DNA of 64,000 nucleotides from Chryseobacterium sp. Leaf394. Lineage in GTDB: Bacteria; Bacteroidota; Bacteroidia; Flavobacteriales; Weeksellaceae. Position numbers and translations under genes: made by a program. The stretch covers positions 586,004 through 650,003 of the forward strand of contig NZ_LMQH01000011.1 in NCBI RefSeq assembly GCF_001424105.1, written 5' to 3'. Position 1 is the stretch's first letter, and the number at the start of each line of letters is the position of its first letter. The notes below the pieces were generated by a model. That model did no database searches. It was not told the origin of the DNA and saw only the letters and a program-made list of their open reading frames with translations. Of this stretch, positions 1 through 8,652 are shown one piece after another.

Positions 1-22
1 ATAATACTCTCCTAAACAAAAT

Positions 23-51
23 ATCCATCAAATTATGATGGATGTTTTTTT
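23..51 (+). terminator. Rho-independent terminator, copy 1
   Basis: An 8-bp perfect stem (ATCCATCA / TGATGGAT, arms 23-30 and 36-43) with a 5-base loop is followed by a T-run at 45-51. A closely related hairpin occurs at 2365-2396, so this is part of a duplicated segment. It would end a rightward gene that lies left of the window. Confidence 0.7.
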
Positions 52-148
52 ATATTTCTTAATTATTCCTGTATTCGTAATAAATGCTTTATCCCCTCCC
101 TGCATCCCTCAAAACCTGCCAGGTGAATGCACTTTAAATTTTTTAAAT

Positions 149-868
149 TTATTTCTTCCGATCAATGAGTTCTAAAGCTTTCAGCAAAAGAAGATCCTGA
201 TTACATCACCATTTGGATAATAAATGCCCAGTCCTGAAAAATAAGTTCATTTCCGTCGGTCAATTTAATGCAGGTCTTATTTCCGTCAGCCCCTGCAGTC
301 TCTCTTCCAACAAAGATGACTTTGGGAACCTTTTTAAATATCATTGCCCAAAGTTCAGCTGCGCTCTGTGTGTACTCGTTAATTAAAACAACAACCTGAC
401 CTTTGTAGGCAGTGGGATTGTTCCTGCCCGCAAACTTGTAGGATATATTAATGATATTATCTAGGATGCAGAATTTGCGTGGCTGGCTGAAATCTGCCTG
501 AGTCAAAATCCCGAAATGTTCCGGTTTAGTCCGCAGATAATCAAAGATATTGATTAATGAGCCGTCATCATTGCAGCCACGGAGATCTAAAACCATTCCG
601 TTGGTATTTTGATACTTTCCATCAATACAGGAATTTCTGTAGCTTTTAAAGAGGCAAACTCAAAATACACCTTGTCATCAAGAAGAAAGCTCGGATTCAG
701 ACGACCCTCTTTCTCATTAAAGTTCAGGTACGTGTGGATTTCGTTTTTATTCAGCATCTGATACTTGGGTTTACCGTCTTTGTCCCATTCGTTTTGAAAG
801 ATGCGCTCTGTGCTTTCCATCACTGTTTTGAAACACTTTCCATTCTTTTTTACACCCTCTACTGTTGC
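149..868 (-). pseudogene. S41-family peptidase remnant, truncated copy
   Basis: The leftward reading matches the 3' half of the larger pseudogene at 2493-4213 almost residue for residue, including the segment NEYTQSAAE that carries the presumed S41 catalytic serine. It is broken in at least three ways. One A is missing near 596-612, which shifts the frame in the stretch that reads LMEKYQNTKGM in the other copy. One T is missing near 240, just after NELIF. About 70 bases are deleted near 205-210, where the other copy encodes YTQRIGIHPDIVV. The 5' part is absent, because similarity stops near 868. The product would have been the C-terminal domain of a periplasmic or secreted serine peptidase. 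It is not expected to be functional. Confidence 0.85.
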
Positions 869-1127
869 GTGTAATAAAAAAGTGACTTTTATTGATAAGA
901 ATATAAGATGAAACCATTAAAGTAACTGAAACATAAAATATTAAAATCAGTTTAATCTAATGTCATAACCAAAATTCTATACAATAAATCAATAATTACT
1001 AAAAAAAAAAATACACTTTAAAATGATATTTTATTTTGAAGAAGATTAGAAGCAATAGACTTTTCTCTAGTATAATCTCAAATTTTTTGTTTACATTAAT
1101 AACTAGTATTTAATGAATTAAATTATA

Positions 1128-1135
1128 TAAATTTG
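1128..1135 (+). promoter_or_regulatory. Possible -7 box (TAAATTTG)
   Basis: TAAATTTG fits the Bacteroidota -7 consensus TAnnTTTG and lies 41 bases before the start codon at 1177. No convincing -33 TTTG was seen at the usual spacing. The rest of 869-1176 is very A+T rich and holds no gene that I can see. Confidence 0.4.
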
Positions 1136-1176
1136 TTTAAACTAATATTTTTATCAATTTTAAATAATACTTAACC

Positions 1177-2268
1177 ATGAAAAAAATTAAATCTATCCTG
1201 ACATTGCTAGTTGTGTTTTCTTTATCACTAAATCTCGATGCTCAAAGTGACAGCGAACGTATTTCCCAATTAGAAACACAATTAAAAAATAGAGATAAAA
1301 AGGACTATGATTCCATCTCTAAAACAATACATCATGCAAGTGAAAATTATCCAATACTAATAAAAGATTTTGAAATTTTGGAAACAAAATCAGATTTTAC
1401 AGATCTTTTTGCTAAACTGACTACAGCTGCCAATCCAAATAACGAAGAGCTTTTAGGTAAATCCTACACATCTTTTATAAAAGAAGAAGCAAAAAACATT
1501 CTTTTAAAAGATTTGAAAGATGAAGCAAAAAGTGGTTTTCTAAGTATTTTGACAAAAATTACTTCAATACCAATTGTCAACGCTGTTATAAATTCCAATC
1601 CAGTCGGTGCAATTGTTTCACAAGTGATTAATTCAGCTTCTAATTTTGTTAGTCAAAAAATAGATGGTTGTAATCTATGTGAAAAAACGCTGAAATATAC
1701 AGAGTCAATCCAACAAAACAGGATAAATGAATTTTCTAAAAAAATACAACCATTTGTTGATTACTACGATAAGATATTAATTGCTGATAGGGCGATATCT
1801 CAAAACTTAGAGGTGTATAAAGTCATATTGAAAGAAAATAGAAATCAAGCGTCAGTAAAAAATATCCAGCTAGGGTCATTAATTGTAGATCCTACCAGAC
1901 CTTGGACCAGCAGATCTGTGTTATTAAATAATCTATTAAATGTTAATGATGGTAATTATAGGCAAAGCATTGATAATGATAAAGTTCAAAAATTATACGC
2001 AGTTGCAAAAACTTATAAATTGTATGAAAGTAATTACCTTAGGTACAATCAGGAGTTTTCAAAAATGTTTTCAATTTATTTAGACGCATATTATAAAGCT
2101 CTGAATGAACTAAAATCATATGCCTTACTTAATAATTACACTACAAATAAAATAGAAGAATTACAGTTGCTGATAAAAACATTTATTAATAAATATGCAA
2201 CTGCAAATGTCGGTAGTGAAATAAGTAACCCAAGTACAAATAAAACTAAAAGTATAAGGCTTTTTTAA
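1177..2268 (+). CDS. Secreted protein of unknown function
   Basis: This is a 363-residue protein that I do not recognise. Residues 1-22 form a signal peptide: basic MKK, a hydrophobic core, then DAQ before the mature SDSER. The mature part is mostly predicted helix, rich in Lys, Asn and Ser. A short hydrophobic, Val/Ile-rich stretch lies at about 130-160, followed by a CNLC pair near 168-171 that might form a disulfide. No catalytic motif or type IX sorting domain is visible. It sits alone between the two decayed S41 peptidase copies and is followed by a good terminator. A surface or periplasmic role follows only from the signal peptide. Confidence 0.8.
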   Translation: MKKIKSILTLLVVFSLSLNLDAQSDSERISQLETQLKNRDKKDYDSISKTIHHASENYPILIKDFEILETKSDFTDLFAKLTTAANPNNEELLGKSYTSFIKEEAKNILLKDLKDEAKSGFLSILTKITSIPIVNAVINSNPVGAIVSQVINSASNFVSQKIDGCNLCEKTLKYTESIQQNRINEFSKKIQPFVDYYDKILIADRAISQNLEVYKVILKENRNQASVKNIQLGSLIVDPTRPWTSRSVLLNNLLNVNDGNYRQSIDNDKVQKLYAVAKTYKLYESNYLRYNQEFSKMFSIYLDAYYKALNELKSYALLNNYTTNKIEELQLLIKTFINKYATANVGSEISNPSTNKTKSIRLF

Positions 2269-2362
2269 TTGTAAAAAATATAAAATTTAAGTAGATAATT
2301 TATATAGAAGTCATATGCATTTTATATGTATGTTGTTAATGAAAGACAATTCTTTTACAGCA

Positions 2363-3285
2363 AAATATCCATCATACTATGATGGATATTTTTTTATATT
2401 TCTTAATTATGACTGCATTCGTAAAATGTCCGCTATCCTTTTCTTACTTCCCGTAGAACTTTGCCAGGCAAATGAAATGTAGATTTTTAAATTTACTTCT
2501 TTTGATCAATGAGTTCAAAAGCTTTTAGTAGAAGCAGATCCTGATTATTTCTGATGCTTTCAACGGTGGGACGTACGACAATGTCTGGATGAATGCCGAT
2601 TCGCTGGGTATAATCACCGTTTGGATAGTAAATACCCAGTCCTGAAAAAATAAGTTCATTTCCGTCGGTCAATTTAATGGAGGTCTTATTCCCGTCAGCC
2701 CCTGCAGTCTGACTTCCAACAAAGATGACTTTGGGAACCTTTTTAAATATCATTGCCCAAGGTTCAACTGCGCTTTGTGTGTACTCGTTGATTAAAACAA
2801 CAACCTGACCTTTATAGGCATTGGGATTATTTCTGCCCGCAAATTTGTAGGATTTGTCAATAATATTATCTACGATGCAGAATTTGCCCGGCTGGCTGAA
2901 ATCTGCCTGAGTCATAATCCCGAAATGTTCAGGTTTACTCATCAGATAATCGAAGATCTTGATTATTGAGCCATCATTATTGTAGCCGCGGAGATCGAAA
3001 ACCATTCCTTTGGTATTTTGATACTTTTCCATCAATTCAGGAATCTCTGCTGCTTTAAGAGATGTAAACTCAAAATACGCCTTGTCATCAAGAGAAAAGC
3101 TCGGATTCAGACGGCTCTCTTTTTCGTTATAGGTCAGGTAGGTGTAGGTTTTGTTTTTATACAGCAGCTGATAATTGGGTATACCGTATTTGTCCCATTC
3201 GTTCTGAAAGATGCGCTCAGTCCTTTCCATGACCATTTTGAAAGATTTTCCATTCTTTTTCACACCTTCTAATGTCGCTGTCAGC
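2363..3285. repeat. Right copy of a direct duplication (left copy 19-868)
   Basis: The left copy (about 19-868) and this copy share the same order of parts: the terminator hairpin, about 100 bases of non-coding DNA, then the 3' half of the S41 peptidase gene. They differ by scattered substitutions and several indels. The segment between them carries the unrelated secreted-protein gene at 1177-2268. The right-hand limit is approximate. Confidence 0.75.
2365..2396 (+). terminator. Rho-independent terminator after the secreted-protein gene
   Basis: A 10-bp perfect stem (ATATCCATCA / TGATGGATAT, arms 2365-2374 and 2380-2389) has a 5-base loop and a T-run starting at 2390. It ends the rightward gene 1177-2268 and is a second copy of the hairpin at 23-51. 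Confidence 0.8.
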
Positions 3286-4213
3286 TCATTGCTACTGAAA
3301 AGATAGCTGTAAGCCTCACGTAGTTTTACTGCCTCATTGAAGTATGCAAAATATTCGGAATTGATATTATGAGATTTCAAAACAGATTTTCCATTGATCT
3401 TTGTAATGACATCTCAAACGTCAAGGATGGCTTTCTTTATCTTAGCTTCATCTTTTATTCCGGTGATGATAACTTTACCGTCCGAGATCTGAAAAATAAT
3501 AGGAGCAGATAATTTCCCGACTACATCATACTGTAAAGTCTTCTTTATTTCAATTTGGCTGTCATGAATTTCCGCGCCAAGCTGCATTACCGCAGATTAG
3601 TAGTCTGCTTCTGTTTTTAATTTTTTGAAAACAGGGATATACTTTTGCAGAACCAGATCTCACTTTTCATCCATAAGATATTTACAGGGATAAAAATATT
3701 CTAACGCATTCCAGATTCTGAAGAGTTCCAGCATTTTAATGTCTGCCGAAAATTGGTTGTACGTTTTTTCATTGGTACTACTGAAACGGATGCTGTTTTC
3801 AACAGGATTAGAGTAGAATGATCCTACATTTTTGGGTTGAGCTGTCATTTCCAGGAAACGTTTTCTGTTGGCAGGATTTAGTTTGTTTAATTTTTTAATC
3901 CACGAAACATCAAAATTACGAAGGGTAATGCTGTCACAGTCCGATTTTCTCGCAGCAATCTTGTCAGATAAACTTTGATCTGCCTGCTTCAGCCAATTGG
4001 TGATTATTTCATCGGAAGATGATTCCTTCTCATTATTGAGGGACTGTAGAAGAATATTGTCCCAATCTATTTTCCCTGAGAAGTTGCAGGATGATAATAT
4101 TTAATCAGTCCTCATACTTTAGCTAAGTCATATAAGTCACGGTCAGCGAATCTGTTGCTTTGAGCGGATAGGGTAGATGTTATGAATAACGAAAGAAAAA
4201 TCAGAAATTTCAT
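2493..4213 (-). pseudogene. S41-family peptidase pseudogene with four nonsense codons and one frameshift
   Basis: Reading leftward from ATG at 4213 gives a signal peptide (MKFLIFLSLFITSTLSAQS), then a continuous peptidase-like sequence to the TAA at 2493. In-frame stops occur at 4112-4114 (TGA, before GLIKYYHP), 3660-3662 (TGA, after LMDEK), 3597-3599 (TAA, after EADY) and 3414-3416 (TGA, before DVITKING, a PDZ-like segment). One A appears lost in the A-run near 4071-4076, since the frame changes between YYHPATSQG and KIDWDN. The C-terminal half is intact and contains TQSAVEPWAMIF, which I take as the S41 catalytic-serine region, and TAGADGNKTSIKL. As secreted S41 peptidases do, it would have cut peptides in the periplasm. 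Decay is mainly by point mutations to stops. Confidence 0.85.
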
Positions 4214-4327
4214 GCGCTTAAAGTAATTTTTTACTGTAATGAGTACAATCTCTAAAGAAAGTAAATTTGATAAAACATTCTGAAGGGATACATACTCTTT
4301 ACAATGACAGTCACAAACGCACTAAAG

Positions 4328-4456
4328 TTACAGGAATTTAGTTTTTACTGAATAAAAATTATTATCAATTTTAATATCATAACTAGTTTTTACGCCTGCT
4401 TGTCCACAGCAGTATATTGCACAAATGATGAGCACGGACGTTTTTAAAGATTTCAT
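4328..4456 (-). CDS. Possible 42-residue signal-peptide remnant
   Basis: ATG at 4456 opens a 42-residue frame that starts MKSLKTSVLIICAIYCCGQ and then has only about 23 more residues. It looks like the signal peptide of an exported protein whose body is missing. It could be a small exported peptide or a remnant. No homolog is recognised. Confidence 0.3.
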   Translation of the reverse strand: MKSLKTSVLIICAIYCCGQAGVKTSYDIKIDNNFYSVKTKFL

Positions 4457-4545
4457 GGTTTTACTAAATTTTTTATAAAAATTTAAACTTTCAAGCATTG
4501 AAAAAATCACCCTTTTGTGCTATTTTACGAGGTGTAAATATATAG

Positions 4546-4595
4546 TACGTCATCCCTCAATTGTGAAACACCTTTTTTTTATATATTTGAAAACT
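4546..4595 (+). promoter_or_regulatory. Repeated promoter block, copy A (before the nuclease cassette)
   Basis: The block runs from TACGTCATC through CAATTGTGAAA to ATTTGAAAACT and ends 39 bases before the start codon at 4635. Its -7 element TATATTTG (4582-4589) fits TAnnTTTG, and TTG at 4561-4563 is a possible -33. The same block recurs at 8471-8519. The first 23 bases match at 21 positions and the last 11 are identical. The upstream half (TACGTCATC, then the palindrome CAATTG) may be an operator for a regulator shared by both operons. Confidence 0.65.
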
Positions 4596-4634
4596 GATGT
4601 CAAAATGCTGCTTATCACTATAAACTATCAAACC

Positions 4635-5258
4635 ATGAATAACGTCGAAATCATTTCTTACATCAACGCAAAGAAAAAAAGTAAACTCTATATTGAAAAT
4701 GAAATCCGTGGTGCTCAGCAGGTACTGTCAGATTTAAAAGAGCAGAAACCCGTCCGCTGGTATCACAATGCCTATTACATTGGCAAGAGGATTCTTTTTA
4801 TTTTCCTGGCTGCAGTGGCTTTCCTGTTTTTAATCAGCACTTTTGCAGTTAAGGATGTTTACAGAAATTATTTTGATAAGCATTACGACGGTATCGTTAC
4901 AAAGTATCTGAACGAAAATTTCGGAACAGTATCCGAAATTACGGTCTCACAAACTTCGGCGGTAGATCAAGAAATTCAGAGGGTCATATCCGTAAAAGAA
5001 ATTCGTAAAGACTTGCGCGATAAACTGGTGGCACAGGTCTTTGACTACGCTCTTCTTACTTTGCAGATTATTTTAGGTGTTTTCACTTTGGTCTTTTGGT
5101 ATATCGCACGTTTAACGCGCCAGCTCCATCTCAAAAACAGGCAGATTTTAGATCATTATGAGGTCAATATTAATCTGATGAATTTATATGCAGACGTGGT
5201 GCAGGAACAGAACTATGAAATTGAGTTTTTAGAGAAAGCGACACAAAGAATAAATTAA
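4635..5258 (+). CDS. Two-span membrane protein, first gene of the nuclease cassette
   Basis: This is a 207-residue protein. The start at 4635 (ATGAATAACG) is preferred over in-frame codons further upstream because those lie before the -7 box at 4582. A basic N-terminal helix (about residues 1-45) is followed by one hydrophobic segment at about 52-72 and a second at about 145-165. Between them is an extracytoplasmic loop of about 70 residues. The C-terminal about 40 residues are charged and helical, suggesting a cytoplasmic coiled coil. I recognise no family. The next gene starts 10 bases downstream and three nuclease-like genes follow in the same operon. A role as membrane anchor or effector of that system is inference from context. 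Confidence 0.75.
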   Translation: MNNVEIISYINAKKKSKLYIENEIRGAQQVLSDLKEQKPVRWYHNAYYIGKRILFIFLAAVAFLFLISTFAVKDVYRNYFDKHYDGIVTKYLNENFGTVSEITVSQTSAVDQEIQRVISVKEIRKDLRDKLVAQVFDYALLTLQIILGVFTLVFWYIARLTRQLHLKNRQILDHYEVNINLMNLYADVVQEQNYEIEFLEKATQRIN

Positions 5259-5268
5259 AATAAATACT

Positions 5269-5775
5269 ATGAACGAAGAGTTTGACGATATAGAAAGGCT
5301 TATCATAAAAGAATTTGAAGAGTTTTTATCCGATGTAGAAATACATGGTTTTTCAGGAGATACAACATGGACTTTCCAGCTAAAAAAACGTTTAGCGCAA
5401 CTCGGTGACAGATTGGGCTATAAAGTTTCTGTCGGCGGATTGGGAGAAGATTTTGCGGGAGAATGGATGTACGACGTTGTTTGGTTCGTTGAGGACGAAG
5501 ATGGCTGTCTGATTAAAGTCCCGTTGATTGTCGAAAGTGAATGGGATAAAAAATATTCAGGGATCAAATATGATTTTGAGAAACTGTTAATTGGTAATGC
5601 AGAAAGAAGATTGATCATATGTCAGGCAAAAGGCAGCGAGATCGAAAACTTGTTTATAAAACTGGAGAACGCAATTGTCAAATTTCAGGAAAACAAAAAT
5701 GATAGGTTTTTGATCGCTGTACTGAATTGTAACACTGATGATGAATTTCATTACAGAACGTTTACTAAAAACTAA
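5269..5775 (+). CDS. Small protein with a PD-(D/E)XK-like core
   Basis: This is a 168-residue soluble protein. Residues 30-110 have the layout of a restriction-endonuclease-like fold: a helix (FQLKKRLAQLGDRLG), a strand with Asp69 in WMYDVVWF, then a strand ending VPLIVESEW (Glu89, Glu91) and a helix (KYDFEKLLIGNAERR) leading to the strand LIICQ. The usual E-x-K is replaced by E-S-E, so it may be inactive or use a different basic residue. The assignment rests on pattern only. It is second in a four-gene operon, 10 bases after the membrane protein and 6 bases before the next gene. Its two downstream neighbours carry clearer E-x-K nuclease motifs. Confidence 0.7.
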   Translation: MNEEFDDIERLIIKEFEEFLSDVEIHGFSGDTTWTFQLKKRLAQLGDRLGYKVSVGGLGEDFAGEWMYDVVWFVEDEDGCLIKVPLIVESEWDKKYSGIKYDFEKLLIGNAERRLIICQAKGSEIENLFIKLENAIVKFQENKNDRFLIAVLNCNTDDEFHYRTFTKN

Positions 5776-5781
5776 AATTCA

Positions 5782-7149
5782 ATGAGTAAATTTTTAAACG
5801 TATTCCGCTATTACACAAATAAGGTAAGGGAATTTCAGCTGGAAAATGACTTATCAAAGGCTTTAGCGATAACGCTTATGGAGAATTCGATGTTTTTATA
5901 TGGATCATTAAAAGAGATTTTAGACAAAAATGATTTTGAAAAACTTTTAAATCAGGATTTAGCGAGTACCAGTTTAGACATTAGCATTCAGAGAGATACC
6001 AGAGAACTTAAGAATTATGATAAGATTTATGCTGTAAGTGTTTCAGAAGAAATTCTGAATACAGTTGATTTTTATAAGCTAAATCTTGGAGTGATTAATA
6101 AAGAAATTACAGACATTGTTATTCAGATCAATGCTTTGGAAGAGACAAATAACCAAAGGATAGCTATTATATTTGAGGTTAAAAGAAACAGGCAGGGCGT
6201 ACTGCAGCAATTATTCGATCAGGCATTGTCAATGGTGAGCAATGATAGTATAGATTTTAATTTCCAGAATTTTAGAGATGAAGAATTCTCCAAAATGATA
6301 ATAGCTAAAGATTGGAATTGGAAAAAAATTATGTCAACAGCATGGAGCGTTTACAACTTCCAGAAATTTACTGATTCAGACACAAAGATACTGAGTGATT
6401 TCATTGAATTCGTACGCAGTCACAATCCGCTTTGGATGCCGCAATTCTGTTTAAATATAACCTCTGCTGACTCCCATTCGAAAATTATGGAGAGAATTGA
6501 AGATTGCATTACTGCATCTTTCCCTCCAGAAGAAATACTGCCATACAAAGGAAGATTGGGTATAAAAATGAATATGATAAATTGGTGTAACGAATTGATT
6601 ATTTATAATAATTTAAAAAACAGTATTCCATCAATACAATTTGCTGTTTATCCTGGAAATACAAAATCTCAGGGAAATTCTATTTTTAAGACAACAGATA
6701 TACCAAAATTAAAACAGCACCTGATTATTCGCAGTACAAAATATAATGTTGCACATCGATTTCATATAAAATTCTCCGCTTTTAGTTCCTACTTTTCAAG
6801 TATTGACTTTATACAACGTGATCTGTTTGAAGGTATCGATATATATACTAAAGTTAATTTCAATAAATTTTCCGGGAGAAAAACTCGAAATGATAATAAC
6901 TGGAAAGAGATTGAAGACTTTTTTGATCTGAATTTCAGACCTGATTTTGACTGGAGAAGTAAATGTAATTGGCAGGAAAAAATGATAAACTCGAGACGCA
7001 CCAGATTTGATGTTTCTTTTGGTTATTCCTGTATTATCACAATTCCTTATTCAATTTTACAAACAATAGACGTCGATACAAATAATTTATTAAATCTTGG
7101 AGGATTAGTAGAAGATGTGCGTCAGGAATTTTATCACATTTTTAATTAA
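5782..7149 (+). CDS. Putative PD-(D/E)XK-fold nuclease of unknown family
   Basis: This is a 455-residue soluble protein. Residues 1-70 are helical. A candidate nuclease core spans about 100-150: Asp111 in ITDIVIQ, then the strand IAIIFEVKR with Glu132-Val-Lys134, then a helix with GVLQQLFDQALSM. This D...E-x-K spacing is typical of the PD-(D/E)XK superfamily. Residues 160-455 are rich in Trp, Phe and Asn, with no motif I recognise; they may bind DNA or a partner. The gene sits in an operon, 6 bases after the previous gene and 30 before the next. Defence against foreign DNA is the likely role, inferred from the motif and the neighbours. Confidence 0.75.
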   Translation: MSKFLNVFRYYTNKVREFQLENDLSKALAITLMENSMFLYGSLKEILDKNDFEKLLNQDLASTSLDISIQRDTRELKNYDKIYAVSVSEEILNTVDFYKLNLGVINKEITDIVIQINALEETNNQRIAIIFEVKRNRQGVLQQLFDQALSMVSNDSIDFNFQNFRDEEFSKMIIAKDWNWKKIMSTAWSVYNFQKFTDSDTKILSDFIEFVRSHNPLWMPQFCLNITSADSHSKIMERIEDCITASFPPEEILPYKGRLGIKMNMINWCNELIIYNNLKNSIPSIQFAVYPGNTKSQGNSIFKTTDIPKLKQHLIIRSTKYNVAHRFHIKFSAFSSYFSSIDFIQRDLFEGIDIYTKVNFNKFSGRKTRNDNNWKEIEDFFDLNFRPDFDWRSKCNWQEKMINSRRTRFDVSFGYSCIITIPYSILQTIDVDTNNLLNLGGLVEDVRQEFYHIFN

Positions 7150-7179
7150 TCGAAACTGAAGAAAAAAACAATTCAGGTT

Positions 7180-8250
7180 ATGAGTAAAAGTTCAATCGAA
7201 AAAAGAATCGCACGTTTAACATGGAATGACAATGGATGGGTAAAACCATCAGGTCGAAAAGGCAAAAGTACCAATAAAGATTCTCACGAAGGCAGACATG
7301 GCTATGGACATGAAGAGTGGCTGCTAGATACAGGCAAAATCATTGACGGCTACCACTACGGTTTTCTGGAGCCCATCAGAAAGCATCAGAATGCTTTTAT
7401 CGGAAAGGTATATGATGTGTGGCTTTATTCTCTCAATGGTACAGATAAAAAACGTTATTTTATAGGTGAAATTAATAATGTAGAAGTTCTTGATGAGATT
7501 CAAGCCGACAGAATAAGGCAGATTTATATCGCAAATGGATGGTTTGATGAAATGGAGAGGCAAATTGTAGATTGTAATGCTAACAATGACGGTTTTTCTG
7601 ATTGGAAAGGTGTAGATCTTTTTAATGTTAGATTTAAAGTTTCAGATATAAACATTTTAGGAGATTATGAAGAACTGCCCGCAGATAATAAGTTGTACAG
7701 ATTTTCACGCTACACGTTTGCTCACTTTGTTGAGGAAAACACAAATGATATATTAATCAGTAGGAAATTTAAATTTATATCCCGAAATCCCGAAGAACAG
7801 AAATCATTAGGCTTGACAGTTGAGAAAACAACATATGAACGGGAGCCCAAGGCAATTGAAGTAGAATATTTGCACAAAGCAATCTCGAAAAGACTTTTAA
7901 ACGAGCTTTCAGCAAAATTTGGATTTGAAAATGTTTCAGATGAGCTGCTGGCAGGCTATGGTAGTCATAAAATTGATATGGTTGCCAAAGATGCAGACAA
8001 GTATATATTTTATGAAATCAAAACATACAACTCATCCAGAACATCCATACGAGAATCCTTAGGTCAGCTTTTAGAGTATTCATGCTGGATAGATAACCCG
8101 GTTGCACATAAATTAGTAATTGTAAGTCAGAAACTTGCAGATTTCGAGGATGCTAAAAAATATATCTATTTTTTGAGAAAGAAATTTAGCCTTCCACTCT
8201 ACTTTCAGGTGTATGATTCAGAGTCAGATAGTTTTTCAGAGGAACTGTGA
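7180..8250 (+). CDS. N-terminal recognition-like domain fused to a PD-(D/E)XK nuclease
   Basis: This is a 356-residue, two-part protein. Residues 1-130 have a distinctive conserved-looking sequence (NDNGWVKPSG, HGYGHEEWLLD, GYHYGFLEPI, then FIGKVYDVWL and RYFIGEINNVEVL). The strands at 73-103 recall PUA/EVE-like barrels, but I cannot assign a family. Residues 235-345 carry a nuclease core: Asp266 in KIDMVAK, then Glu279-Ile-Lys281 in YEIKTY, then a helix with GQLLEY at 295-300, a pattern common in PD-(D/E)XK enzymes. It is the last gene of the cassette. A reader of modified or foreign DNA coupled to cleavage is a reasonable inference. Confidence 0.78.
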   Translation: MSKSSIEKRIARLTWNDNGWVKPSGRKGKSTNKDSHEGRHGYGHEEWLLDTGKIIDGYHYGFLEPIRKHQNAFIGKVYDVWLYSLNGTDKKRYFIGEINNVEVLDEIQADRIRQIYIANGWFDEMERQIVDCNANNDGFSDWKGVDLFNVRFKVSDINILGDYEELPADNKLYRFSRYTFAHFVEENTNDILISRKFKFISRNPEEQKSLGLTVEKTTYEREPKAIEVEYLHKAISKRLLNELSAKFGFENVSDELLAGYGSHKIDMVAKDADKYIFYEIKTYNSSRTSIRESLGQLLEYSCWIDNPVAHKLVIVSQKLADFEDAKKYIYFLRKKFSLPLYFQVYDSESDSFSEEL

Positions 8251-8470
8251 TTGTCGTTTTTACATAGAAATGATTTTTTGATTATTGATGACTTTAAGAA
8301 AAATGAATCAAATAGTAGGTCATTATACTGTCATATTATAAGTCAAATTCCTTTTTATTTTGAAATATTCTGGCAGTTTATTATTAAATATCATTGCTTA
8401 ATCATAAAAATTTAAATTGAAGGAGATCACCTGTGCAAAGTCACTTAACTTTTTAATACGCTTTTTTAGC

Positions 8471-8519
8471 TACGTCATCACGCAATTGTGAAAGACTTTT
8501 TTAAATTTATTTGAAAACT
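8471..8519 (+). promoter_or_regulatory. Repeated promoter block, copy B (before the sulfur-type operon)
   Basis: This is the second copy of the 4546-4595 block, 134 bases before the start at 8653. Its -7 equivalent is TTTATTTG (8506-8513), one mismatch from TAnnTTTG, so copy A looks the stronger promoter. The two copies also form direct repeats bracketing the four-gene cassette, so they could mark the ends of an inserted unit. Nothing else codes in 8251-8652, which is otherwise plain A+T-rich DNA. Confidence 0.6.
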
Positions 8520-8622
8520 AACATCGGTTAACATCAGAAATTATTAAGTTTTATTTGTATAATATTAATTGATCTATAAAAAATATCTATTCTTCTTACC
8601 CGTTTTCAGGGAACTTTTTTTG

Positions 8623-8630
8623 TTACTTTG
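8623..8630 (+). promoter_or_regulatory. Possible -7 box (TTACTTTG) close to the DUF4007 gene
   Basis: TTACTTTG is one mismatch from TAnnTTTG and lies 23 bases before the start codon at 8653. It may be a second promoter in addition to the block at 8471-8519. No clear -33 element was found. Confidence 0.35.
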
Positions 8631-8652
8631 CACTAAAAAATATTGAAATTCT

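Noticed and set aside
3018..3272. 84-residue rightward frame
   Set aside because: It is antisense to the peptidase pseudogene and has no features of its own.
2493..4213. Recoding of TGA as an amino acid in the S41 gene
   Set aside because: Other genes in the window end at TGA (for example hsdS and the DUF4007-like neighbours' frames behave normally), and the same gene also has a TAA and a frameshift. Decay is simpler.
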